Shown here in pieces: positions 35,179 to 42,452 of a stretch of DNA of 64,000 bases. The stretch spans positions 2,108,001-2,172,000 of the forward strand of contig CAWKKD010000005.1 in assembly GCA_963850195.1 (NCBI GenBank), read 5' to 3'. Position 1 is the first letter of the stretch. The number at the start of each line of letters is the position of its first letter. The notes below the pieces were generated by a model. That model saw only the letters and a list, made by a program, of their open reading frames with translations, was not told where the DNA came from and did no database searches. The stretch is from Actinoallomurus sp963850195 (GTDB taxonomy: Bacteria; Actinomycetota; Actinomycetes; Streptosporangiales; Streptosporangiaceae). The position numbers and the translations under genes are program-made.

Positions 35179-35215
35179 AAGGGGGCCGCGACGCGTCATG
35201 CGTCGCGGCCCCCTT
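35179..35215. terminator. Strong bidirectional terminator
   Basis: AAGGGGGCCGCGACGC and its exact complement GCGTCGCGGCCCCCTT, a 16-bp stem with a 5-base loop, followed by TGTT on the plus strand and GCCG on the minus. It separates the GH25 cassette from the convergent dapD gene. Confidence 0.88.
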
Positions 35216-35230
35216 TGTTCACGCGTTGTC

Positions 35231-36067
35231 TTACGCGCTCAGGCCGTGGTCGCGCAGGACGTCGTTGAGCTGGGACTTGTCGTGGCGCACGCCCGGCTCG
35301 AGGCGCTTGATGATCAGCACCGCCGGCATCCCGAAGGTACCGCCGGGGAACTCCTTGAGCCGCGTGCCGCCGACCGCGACGCACCAGTCGGGGATGCGCC
35401 CGCGGCCGAGCTCCTCGCCGGTCTCGACGTCGATGACGGGCATCGAGGCGGACAGGTTGGTGCCCGAGCCGACGACCGCGCCCCGGCCGACCCGCGCGCC
35501 CTCGACGATCATCGAGCGGCTGCCGATCATGGCCTCGTCCTCGATGATGACGGGCTTGGCGTTCGGCGGCTCCAGGACACCGCCGATGCCGACACCGCCG
35601 GACAGGTGGACGTTCTTGCCGACCTGCGCGCAGGACCCGACCGTCGCCCACGTGTCGACCATCGTGCCGGAGTCGACGTACGCGCCGATGTTGGTGAACG
35701 AGGGCATGAGGACGACGCCCGGTGCGAGGTAGCTGCCCCAGCGGGCGATGGCGCCCGGCACGACGCGTACGCCGTCGAGCCGCGTCTTCAGCGGAACCCG
35801 GTCGTGGTAGTGGAAGTCCCCCACCTGCGACCGGACCATCTCGAGCACCTTGAACCCGAGCAGGATCGCCCGCTTGGCGCGCTCGTCGACGACGACCTCG
35901 TCGGTGGCGGGGTCGACGACGGCCACCCGCGCGGCGCCCTCGTCGATCAGGTCGACGGCGCTGACGATGGCCGCGCGCGCGTCGGTGTCCTCGGGACTCA
36001 GCTCGGCCCGTCGCTCCCACAGCTCGTCGATGATGCCGGAGATCGGGCTGGTGAACGTGTCGGTCAT
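35231..36067 (-). CDS. dapD: Tetrahydrodipicolinate N-succinyltransferase, short (enterobacterial-type) form
   Basis: A 278-residue left-handed beta-helix acyltransferase of the LbH family that adds succinyl from succinyl-CoA. Seen: RVVPGAIARWGSYLAPGVVLMPS, GAYVDSGTMVDTWATVGSC, HLSGGVGIGGVLEPPNAKP. These match the E. coli-type DapD of about 275 residues rather than the roughly 320-residue form I know from Mycobacterium and Streptomyces. Start ATG at 36067 begins the usual N-terminal helix. It has its own terminator and lies apart from dapE and dapC. Confidence 0.92.
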   Translation of the reverse strand: MTDTFTSPISGIIDELWERRAELSPEDTDARAAIVSAVDLIDEGAARVAVVDPATDEVVVDERAKRAILLGFKVLEMVRSQVGDFHYHDRVPLKTRLDGVRVVPGAIARWGSYLAPGVVLMPSFTNIGAYVDSGTMVDTWATVGSCAQVGKNVHLSGGVGIGGVLEPPNAKPVIIEDEAMIGSRSMIVEGARVGRGAVVGSGTNLSASMPVIDVETGEELGRGRIPDWCVAVGGTRLKEFPGGTFGMPAVLIIKRLEPGVRHDKSQLNDVLRDHGLSA

Positions 36068-36137
36068 GGCCGTGAGGATAGCGGCGACGCGTTCGCCGGA
36101 TGTCCAGGAGGGGCCGCGGAGCCGATACGGTCGTGCC

Positions 36138-36959
36138 GTGGGTCGTACGAGTGGAGGGCGACTACGGCTCGCCGTGGTCGCGATGGTCATGATGCTGGTC
36201 ATCGCCGGTGGTGCTCTGGCGCTCTACCGTCATTTCCAGCCCTATCTCCAGGGCACCAACTGCGAGGCGCACTCGGCCACCGGCGTGATGCCGCTCGACC
36301 TCGACCAGGCGGCGAACGCCGCGACGATCGCCGCCGTCGCCCTGCGCAGGAAGCTCCCCGAGCAGGCCACCGTCATCGCGTACGCGACCGCGATCCAGGA
36401 GTCGCACCTGCGCAACCTGGAGAGCGGTGACCGCGACTCCGTCGGACTGTTCCAGCAGCGGCCCTCGCAGGGCTGGGGCAAGCCCGCCGACCTCCAGGAC
36501 CCGGTCTATGCCACCGGGCGTTTCTTCGGCGCGCTGGTCAAGGTCAAGGACTACACCGGCCTGCCGGTCCACGTGGCGGCGCAGAAGGTCCAGCGCAGCG
36601 CGGACGGCAGCGCGTACGCCCAGCATGAGGTCGACGCCCGTACCCTCGCGGAGGCGTTCACCGGCCGCACGCCCGGCGGCGTACGGTGCTGGTACCCGCC
36701 GAGCAAGCGCAAGAAGACCACGGAGCCCAAGGCCGCGATCGCCGAGCTGAACAAGACGCTCAAGCGGCACGAGCACGACGACGTCTCCGTGCCCAACACC
36801 CGCAGCGGCTGGACCATGGCCTCCTGGCTCGTCGCCCACGCCCAGCCGTACGGCCTGCGCGAGGTCCGCTACGCCGGCCGGCGCTGGCGTTCCGGCGACG
36901 GGCACAGCGGCTGGACGAAGTACGACAAGGCCGCCGGCGACCACGTGACGGTCCACTGA
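36138..36959 (+). CDS. Exported lysozyme-like protein of unknown substrate
   Basis: A 273-residue protein with an N-terminal anchor or signal (about 10-31) and a conserved core AIQESHLRNLESGDRDSVG, FQQRPSQGWG, DPVYATGRFF, which has the Glu-first, helical look of the lysozyme/transglycosylase superfamily. The Glu in AIQESHL is the candidate catalyst. A second conserved stretch at the C-terminus (GWTMASWLVAHAQPYGL and RWRSGDGHSGW) recalls D-Ala-D-Ala peptidase-like hydration pockets but I cannot name it. GTG start at 36138. Probably a wall hydrolase. Confidence 0.65.
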   Translation: MGRTSGGRLRLAVVAMVMMLVIAGGALALYRHFQPYLQGTNCEAHSATGVMPLDLDQAANAATIAAVALRRKLPEQATVIAYATAIQESHLRNLESGDRDSVGLFQQRPSQGWGKPADLQDPVYATGRFFGALVKVKDYTGLPVHVAAQKVQRSADGSAYAQHEVDARTLAEAFTGRTPGGVRCWYPPSKRKKTTEPKAAIAELNKTLKRHEHDDVSVPNTRSGWTMASWLVAHAQPYGLREVRYAGRRWRSGDGHSGWTKYDKAAGDHVTVH

Positions 36960-36966
36960 CGCTGTT

Positions 36967-37863
36967 CTACGAGGCCGCCGCCGTCCCCGTCGCGACCAGG
37001 CAGTCCATGAGGTGGGTCACCGTCGCGCCGGGTTCCTTCCGGGTGGCCGCCCAGATCCGGCGTGGTGGTGGTGCCGGGCGCAACGGCCGGATCGCGACCT
37101 CGGCCGGCGGATCTGCCAACGCCGACACCGGGATGAGCGCGATGCCGTGCCCGGCCGCGACCATGGCCAAGGTGGTCGGGTACCGGTTGGAGTCCAAGGC
37201 GACGATCGGGGTGAACCCGGTGACTCCGCAGATGGCCCGCAGCGACTCCGCGCAGGCGAACGAGGTGCCGCTGATCCATTCTTCGCCGGCCAGTTCGGCG
37301 ACGTCGACGACGGGCGCGGCGGCCAGCGGGTGGCTCGGGGGCAGGACGAGCATCAACGGGTCGTCCGCCAGCGGCTGCGCGTCGAGGTCGCGCAGGTCGA
37401 TCGGGTGCGCGGCGTAGTCGTACGCGAGCGCGAGGTCGGTCTTGCCGTTCCGGGTGAGTTCCAGCGCCTCGTCGGCGTCGCATTCGGTGAACGCGAAGGG
37501 CACCGCGGGGTGGCGACGGTGCCAGACGGCGGCGGCCCGCGGCAGCAGGCGACCGCACGCCGTGGGGAACGCCGACACCCGTACGGTGGCGAGGTCGCCG
37601 GAGCGGATCAGGTCGAGGTCGCGCCGGGCCTCGTCGCAGGACGCCAGGATCCGCAACGCGTGCCGCAGGACGATCTCCCCCTCAGGGGTCAGCCGGGCAC
37701 CGAGCGTGGTGCGCTCGACCAGACGCGCGCCCATCTCCCGTTCGAGCGCGCTCACGTGCTGTGAGACGGAGGGCTGCGACATGGCGAGAACCCGGCCGGC
37801 CGCCGTGAACGACCCGTGCTGGGCGACCGCGCGCAGTACCCGCAGCCGCTGGAGGTTCTCCAT
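36967..37863 (-). CDS. LysR-family transcriptional regulator
   Basis: A 298-residue LTTR. HTH at about 1-60 (LRVLRAVAQHGSFTAAGRVLAMSQPSVSQHVSALER split by family spacing), then a two-lobed periplasmic-binding-like effector domain (about 92-295). It is divergent from the isocitrate-lyase-superfamily gene with a dyad site in the 112-bp gap, so that gene is its likely target. The inducer is unknown. Confidence 0.9.
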   Translation of the reverse strand: MENLQRLRVLRAVAQHGSFTAAGRVLAMSQPSVSQHVSALEREMGARLVERTTLGARLTPEGEIVLRHALRILASCDEARRDLDLIRSGDLATVRVSAFPTACGRLLPRAAAVWHRRHPAVPFAFTECDADEALELTRNGKTDLALAYDYAAHPIDLRDLDAQPLADDPLMLVLPPSHPLAAAPVVDVAELAGEEWISGTSFACAESLRAICGVTGFTPIVALDSNRYPTTLAMVAAGHGIALIPVSALADPPAEVAIRPLRPAPPPRRIWAATRKEPGATVTHLMDCLVATGTAAAS

Positions 37864-37881
37864 GCGCGCAGACCATGGCCA

Positions 37882-37900
37882 TTGCTTATCGAGGTAGCAA
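37882..37900. promoter_or_regulatory. Dyad site between LysR gene and its divergent target
   Basis: TTGCT (37882-37886) and AGCAA (37896-37900) are exact inverted repeats nine bases apart, 19 bp upstream of the LysR ATG and 75 bp upstream of the target ATG. The layout suits an LTTR recognition site although the inner spacing is not the strict T-N11-A. Confidence 0.5.
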
Positions 37901-37975
37901 CGGATACCGGGTTCTGCCCTATGGCCTCGGCTCTGTACGGTCGCCTGGGTGGGCGCAATTCAGGGAGGAACCCCT

Positions 37976-38806
37976 ATGGACACCGACAGGCGGCAGCGGT
38001 TCGTCGAGCTGCATCGAGAGGACTGCTTCCTGCTGCCCAACGCATGGGACGTGGGCAGCGCCCGGATCCTCGAGGAGGCGGGCTTTCCCGCCGTCGCGAC
38101 CACGAGCGCGGGCATCGCGTTCTCGCTCGGGCGCCCTGACCGCGACTTCTTCGCCGATCGGCCTGGCCGGGTCTCGCGCGCGACGATGATGCGCCGGGTT
38201 CGCGAGATCGTCGACGAGGTGACGGTGCCGGTGAGCGTGGACCTCGAAGAGGGGTACGGCGAGGCGCCCGAGACCGTGGCGGCCACGATCGCGATGACTC
38301 TGGCGGCCGGCGCCGCAGGCGGCAACATCGAGGACTTCACCGGCTCACGCGACCGGCCGCTCTACGACCCGACCCTCGCGGCGGAGCGCATCCGCGCCGC
38401 CCGGTCCGCCATCGACGCGCCGTTCGTGCTGGTCGGGCGCACCGACGCACTCCTCGTAGGCGGCTCGCTCGACGACTGCGTACGCCGGGCCAACGCCTAC
38501 CTGGAGGCCGGCGCCGACTGCGCGTACGTTCCGGGCGCCGCCGATGCCACGACCATCGGCACGCTGGTGCGCGAGCTCGACGGCCCGCTGAACGTCGTCA
38601 TGGGACTGACCGGCAACGCCCTCTCGCTGGCCGACCTGCGCGCGCTCGGCGTACGGCGGGTCACGGTCGGCGGCAGCATCGCCCGCGCGATGTACGGCCA
38701 CCTCGTACGTGCCGCGCGTGAACTCGCCGAGCAGGGCACCTTCTCCTACGCCGACGACCAGCTCTCCCAGACGGCCCTCAACGACCTCTTCCGCCGGGCG
38801 GAATAG
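37976..38806 (+). CDS. Isocitrate lyase/PEP mutase superfamily protein
   Basis: A 276-residue TIM-barrel protein. Seen: LLPNAWDVGSARILEEAGF, ATTSAGIAFSLG, the metal motif SVDLEEGYGEAPE, and VLVGRTDALLVGG. It lacks the KKCGH catalytic loop of true isocitrate lyase, as do PEP-mutase-like lyases acting on oxaloacetate, methylisocitrate or similar. The reaction is unknown. CAGGGAGG lies before the ATG. Divergently paired with a LysR regulator. Its stop directly abuts the repeat at 38807. Confidence 0.82.
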   Translation: MDTDRRQRFVELHREDCFLLPNAWDVGSARILEEAGFPAVATTSAGIAFSLGRPDRDFFADRPGRVSRATMMRRVREIVDEVTVPVSVDLEEGYGEAPETVAATIAMTLAAGAAGGNIEDFTGSRDRPLYDPTLAAERIRAARSAIDAPFVLVGRTDALLVGGSLDDCVRRANAYLEAGADCAYVPGAADATTIGTLVRELDGPLNVVMGLTGNALSLADLRALGVRRVTVGGSIARAMYGHLVRAARELAEQGTFSYADDQLSQTALNDLFRRAE

Positions 38807-38855
38807 GGCGTGTCTGACAAATCCCTGTCCGGCTGCGCGACACCCAGACGACGCC
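38807..38855. repeat. Truncated member of the dispersed repeat family
   Basis: Starts GGCGTGTCTGACAAATCCCT immediately after the stop codon of the lyase-like gene and runs to the stop of the convergent acyl-CoA dehydrogenase, filling the whole 49-bp gap. Its left half matches the element at 28479 and its right half (ACACCCAGACGACGCC) matches the core of the 163-bp copies, so it joins two repeat types. The right terminus is missing. Confidence 0.7.
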
Positions 38856-39998
38856 CTAGAGGCCGAGGCTCCTGCCGATGATCTCCTTCATGATCTCCGT
38901 GGTGCCGCCGAAGATCGTCTGGATGCGGGAGTCGAGGTAGGCCTTGGCGATCGGGTACTCGGTCATGTAGCCGTAGCCGCCGTGCAACTGGAGGCAGCGG
39001 TCGATCACCCGGTTGCACAGCTCGGTGTTCCACCACTTCAGCATCGAGGCCTCCTCGGTGCTGAGCCGCTCGTCGACGTGCTCGGTGACACAGCGGTCGG
39101 TGAAGGCGCGCGCCACCGAGAGCTCGGTCTTGATCTCGGCGAGAGTGAAGCGGTTGTGCTGGAACCGGCCGATCGGCCGCCCGAACGCCTCACGGTTGCG
39201 GCAGTACTCCAGCGTCTGCTCGAACGCCTGCTCCGCCCCCGCGAGCGCCGCCACACCGATCGCCACACGCTCGCGCGGGAGGTTCTGCATCAGGTAGACG
39301 AAGCCCTGGCCCTCCTCGCCGAGGAGGTTCGCCTTCGGCACGCGTACGTTGTCGAAGTACAGCTCGGCGGTGTCCTGGGCGTGCAGGCCGACCTTCTCCA
39401 GGTTGCGGCCCCGCTCGAAGCCCATCATGCCGCGCTCGACCGCGAGCAGGCTGATCCCCTGGTGACCCGCGTCGGGGTCGGTACGCGCCACGACGATCAC
39501 GAGGTCGGACAGGATCCCGTTGGTGATGAACGTCTTCTGGCCGTTCAGGATGTAGTCGTCGCCATCCTTGACCGCGCTGGTCTTGATGCCCTGCAGATCA
39601 GACCCCGCCGACGGCTCGGACATCGCGATGGCGGTGATGATCTCGCCCGAGCAGTAGCCGGGGAGCCAGCGCTGCTTCTGCTCGTCGTTGGCGAGCCGGT
39701 TGAGGTACGCGCCGTTGATGTCGTTGTGGACCGCGAACCCGGGCCCGTGCACACCGGCGCGGGCCAGCTCCTCGCCCATGACGACGTAGAAGCGGTAGTC
39801 GGACTCGCCCCCGCCGCCGTACCGCTCGTCGACGTCGATCCCGAGCAGCCCCTGCCTGCCGGCGGCCAGCCAGACATCGCGGGAGACGACGCCGTCCTTC
39901 TCCCACTGCTGGTGGAAGGGCGCGACCTCCTTCGCGATGAAGGACCGCACCGTGTCGCGGAAGGTCTCGTGCTCCTCGGTGAAGATGTCGCGCTCCAT
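38856..39998 (-). CDS. Acyl-CoA dehydrogenase, long-chain (LCAD) type
   Basis: A 380-residue flavoprotein. Seen: AIAMSEPSAGSDLQ, NREAFGRPI, LHGGYGYMTEYP and IFGGTTEIMKEIIGRSL. The C-terminal motif has Gly where short-chain enzymes have the catalytic Glu. Instead the Glu in LPRERVAIG (around residue 240) lies where long-chain and isovaleryl-CoA dehydrogenases carry theirs, so a long or branched acyl substrate is likely. A strong dyad (40017-40036) just upstream suggests repression by a TetR/FadR-like protein. Confidence 0.93.
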   Translation of the reverse strand: MERDIFTEEHETFRDTVRSFIAKEVAPFHQQWEKDGVVSRDVWLAAGRQGLLGIDVDERYGGGGESDYRFYVVMGEELARAGVHGPGFAVHNDINGAYLNRLANDEQKQRWLPGYCSGEIITAIAMSEPSAGSDLQGIKTSAVKDGDDYILNGQKTFITNGILSDLVIVVARTDPDAGHQGISLLAVERGMMGFERGRNLEKVGLHAQDTAELYFDNVRVPKANLLGEEGQGFVYLMQNLPRERVAIGVAALAGAEQAFEQTLEYCRNREAFGRPIGRFQHNRFTLAEIKTELSVARAFTDRCVTEHVDERLSTEEASMLKWWNTELCNRVIDRCLQLHGGYGYMTEYPIAKAYLDSRIQTIFGGTTEIMKEIIGRSLGL

Positions 39999-40016
39999 GG
40001 CGGGGCCCTCCGTAAG

Positions 40017-40036
40017 TAGAACCTTATTCGGTTCTA
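40017..40036. promoter_or_regulatory. Dyad operator upstream of acyl-CoA dehydrogenase
   Basis: TAGAACC and GGTTCTA are exact inverted repeats six bases apart, 18 bp upstream of the start codon. Such AAC/GTT-cored dyads are typical of TetR-type repressors of fatty-acid and sterol catabolism. No regulator gene is adjacent. Confidence 0.7.
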
Positions 40037-40136
40037 TGAAACACCATCGAAGGTGCGCCCGAACAGCCTGGGGTCTCTTGCCCGTCGTGAGCTTTCTCAG
40101 CCGCCGAGCGCCGTGCGGTGAGGCGCGGCAGGCCGG

Positions 40137-41222
40137 TCAGGCGGAGAGACGGGCGACGGCGGCGGCGACGCGCTCGTCGGTGGCGGTGAGCGCGACGCGT
40201 ACGTGGCGGGCGCCGGCCGTGCCGTAGAACTCGCCCGGCGCGACGAGGATGCCGCGTTCGGCGAGGGTCTTCACGGTGTCCCAGCAGGGTTCGTCACGTG
40301 TCGACCACAGGTAGAGGCCGCCCTCGGAGTGGTCGATGCGAAAGCCGTGGGCCGTGAGCGCGGTCCGCAACGCCGTACGCCGGCGCGCGTAGATCTTTCG
40401 CTGCTCCTCGACGTGCTCGTCGTCGCCGAGCGCGACCGTCATGGCCGCCTGAATCGGGCCCGGCATGATCATCCCGGCGTGCTTGCGGACCTCGAGGAGT
40501 TCCTTGATCAGCAGCGCGTCGCCCGCGACGAACCCGGCACGGTAGCCCGCCAGGTTGGAACGCTTGGACAGCGAGTGCAGGGCGAGCAGGCCGTCGTGGG
40601 TGCCGCCGCAGACGTCCTCGCGGAGGATCGAGACCGGTTCGGCCTCCCAGCCCAGCTCGGCGTAGCACTCGTCGCTGACGAGGATCACGCCGCGCTCACG
40701 CGCCCACGTGACGACCTTGCGCAGGTGGCCGGCGGGCAGCACCTGCCCCGTCGGGTTCGACGGGGAATTGATCCAGAGAATCTTCGGCGTCTCCGGACCG
40801 AGGTTCAGGAGCCCGTCGACGGCACGCGGGGTCGCTCCGGCCAGCCGCGCACCGACGTCGTACGTCGGGTACGCCAGGCCCGGAAAGCCCACGATGTCGC
40901 CCTCGCCCGCGCCGAGCAGCGTCGGCAGCCAGGCGACCAGTTCCTTGGTCCCGATCACCGGGAGGATCGCGGCCGGGTCGACGTCGGCCTCAAGACGCCG
41001 CAACAGCCAGGTCGCGGCCGCCTCACGCAGCTCGGGCGTCCCGTACGTCGCCGGATAACCCGGCGAGTCGGACGCCTCAGCCAACGCCCGGCGTACGAGC
41101 TCCGGCGTCGGGTCGACGGGGGTGCCGACCGACAGATCGACGATGCCGCCCGGATGCTGCTGCGCCTGCCTCTTGTACGGGGCGAGCAGGTCCCACGGGA
41201 AGTCCGGCAACGTCTTGATCAT
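40137..41222 (-). CDS. dapC: Succinyldiaminopimelate transaminase
   Basis: A 361-residue fold-type I aminotransferase. Seen: DLSVGTPVDPTPE, GYPATYGTPELREA, INSPSNPTGQVLP, SDECYAELGWE and the PLP lysine in SLSKRSNLAGYRAG. It converts N-succinyl-2-amino-6-ketopimelate to N-succinyl-LL-DAP. The fdxA-dapC order is the standard actinobacterial arrangement, which supports the call over a generic aspartate-type aminotransferase. A strong hairpin lies between fdxA and dapC. Confidence 0.9.
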   Translation of the reverse strand: MIKTLPDFPWDLLAPYKRQAQQHPGGIVDLSVGTPVDPTPELVRRALAEASDSPGYPATYGTPELREAAATWLLRRLEADVDPAAILPVIGTKELVAWLPTLLGAGEGDIVGFPGLAYPTYDVGARLAGATPRAVDGLLNLGPETPKILWINSPSNPTGQVLPAGHLRKVVTWARERGVILVSDECYAELGWEAEPVSILREDVCGGTHDGLLALHSLSKRSNLAGYRAGFVAGDALLIKELLEVRKHAGMIMPGPIQAAMTVALGDDEHVEEQRKIYARRRTALRTALTAHGFRIDHSEGGLYLWSTRDEPCWDTVKTLAERGILVAPGEFYGTAGARHVRVALTATDERVAAAVARLSA

Positions 41223-41246
41223 GCATCCCCCAGGGTCGGCGCACCG

Positions 41247-41283
41247 CCGCCCGTCCTACGTCCTAGGGACGTCCTACGGGCGG
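41247..41283. terminator. 37-nt two-tier hairpin between fdxA and dapC
   Basis: Outer arms CCGCCCGT/ACGGGCGG and inner arms ACGTCC/GGACGT are both exact, separated by matching CCT bulges and a 3-base loop. No T-tract. It may end the fdxA transcript or allow partial read-through into dapC. Confidence 0.6.
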
Positions 41284-41305
41284 ACGGCGCGCGCATGCCC
41301 GTACG

Positions 41306-41632
41306 TCAGCCGTCCTCGCCTTGCGGCGGCAGCACCGCAACGACGGGGTGGTCCTTGTCGATCTTGCCGACCTTGGACGCGCCGCCCGGCGAGCCCAGAT
41401 CATCGAAGAACTCTACGTTGGCCTTGTAGAAGTCCTTCCACTGATCCGGCGTGTCGTCTTCATAGAAGATCGCCTCAACCGGGCAGACCGGCTCACATGC
41501 GCCACAATCGACGCATTCGTCCGGGTGAATGTAGAGCATGCGCTTGCCCTCGTAAATGCAGTCGACGGGGCACTCTTCGATGCATGCCTTGTCGAGCACG
41601 TCGACGCAGGGCTGCGCGATGACGTAGGTCAC
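41306..41632 (-). CDS. fdxA: Seven-iron ferredoxin
   Basis: A 108-residue ferredoxin. Cys9, 17 and 50 fit a [3Fe-4S] cluster and Cys21, 40, 43 and 46 a [4Fe-4S] cluster (CIEECPVDC and CVDCGACEPVCP are visible), with an additional Cys25. The C-terminal half has the WKDFYKANVEFF segment of the actinobacterial FdxA family. A small cytosolic electron carrier, often feeding cytochromes P450 or reductases. Upstream of dapC, as in related genomes. Confidence 0.95.
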   Translation of the reverse strand: MTYVIAQPCVDVLDKACIEECPVDCIYEGKRMLYIHPDECVDCGACEPVCPVEAIFYEDDTPDQWKDFYKANVEFFDDLGSPGGASKVGKIDKDHPVVAVLPPQGEDG

Positions 41633-41794
41633 GTCCTACTCCTCAACATCTGTGGCCGTCGCCACGGCTCGCAGCGGTCCTTGCCTAGTATTGCCGTTGT
41701 CAGCCAGATCTTTCGACATGGGGGGCGTCACATCGCACCACGTTTCACCGCCCGGTATGTCGTCTCCGTCTCATCATCCGACGTCGGGCGACGC

Positions 41795-41992
41795 GTGTCA
41801 CTCCGGCGGCGTATGTCCAACGGAGCGTACAGCGACGTCGTCGGAGAACTGTTGGAGTGGCAGCACGGAACGCTCGTCGTCCGCCGCCGAGACGGCTCGC
41901 AGACCTCGGTCGCCGAGGCCGATCTCGTCGCCGGCAAGGTCGTTCCGCCTCCTCCCCCACGTCGCCGTCCGTCCACCGAACCACCTGCGTGA
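41795..41992 (+). pseudogene. N-terminal remnant of a GNAT acetyltransferase
   Basis: A 65-codon frame (GTG 41795; ATG 41813 is an alternative) with SDVVGELLEWQHGTLVVRRRDGS and AEADLVAGKVVPPPPPRR. This matches the opening beta-domain of the roughly 330-residue GNAT protein that usually sits divergently from fdxA in actinomycetes. The frame stops at a TGA that belongs to the first unit of a 34-bp tandem repeat, and no acetyltransferase domain follows. Best read as a gene truncated by the repeat array. Confidence 0.6.
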
Positions 41993-42162
41993 ACACCCTC
42001 GCATCTCCATCGAATCACCTGGATGGGCACCCACGCCAATCCGCCGAAGCCCCGGCGTGAACATCCTCGCCAATCCACGGAACCGCCGACGCGAACACCC
42101 TCACAATCCGCCGGAGCACCAGCGCTAGCGCCCTCGCCAACCCACCGCACCACCGGTGCCAT
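41973..42162. repeat. Tandem repeat of 34 bp, five units plus a partial
   Basis: Units begin at 41973, 42007, 42041, 42075 and 42108, of length 34, 34, 34, 33 and 34, followed by a 21-base partial unit. Consensus begins CCRCCGAACCACC and ends CACCCTCGCCAAT. Units differ at several positions each, so the array is old or drifting. It starts inside the truncated GNAT gene and supplies its stop codon. There are no spacers. Confidence 0.8.
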
Positions 42163-42452
42163 CCGCCGAACCCTCAAGGTGGAGGTCCGCCCCCGGTCGA
42201 GGACGCTGGACACCCGTTCCCAGACGCGCCATGGCTCCCACAGGTGCCGGTATCGCCCGTGCCCGGAACGGCCGCACCCGACACGTCCCGAACCGCCCGC
42301 CCGTCTTGATCAAGGGCCTGAACTGCGGGGGCAGCGCGCCGCATGCTCATGCGGGCACGGAGCCCCGGCCCGCTGCATGCTCGTGCGGGCATGGTGCCCG
42401 GCCCGGTCGCCCGACCGTCGTGGTGGGTCCGGGCGCCGGCTCATACCGGCTC
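42163..42452. other. Non-coding stretch with a further imperfect duplication
   Basis: With the preceding array this makes a 460-bp gene-free interval. It contains two adjacent copies of a roughly 35-bp unit around 42335-42405 (CATGCTCATGCGGGCACGG and CATGCTCGTGCGGGCATGG). No reading frame looks coding. Confidence 0.55.

Noticed and set aside
41973..42162. CRISPR array
   Set aside because: The 34-bp units are directly adjacent with no unique spacers and no cas genes nearby; it is a simple tandem repeat.
41728..42213. 161-codon minus-strand frame over the 34-bp array
   Set aside because: Built from the repeat units and the antisense of the GNAT remnant; frame shifts at the 33-bp unit and no ribosome site.
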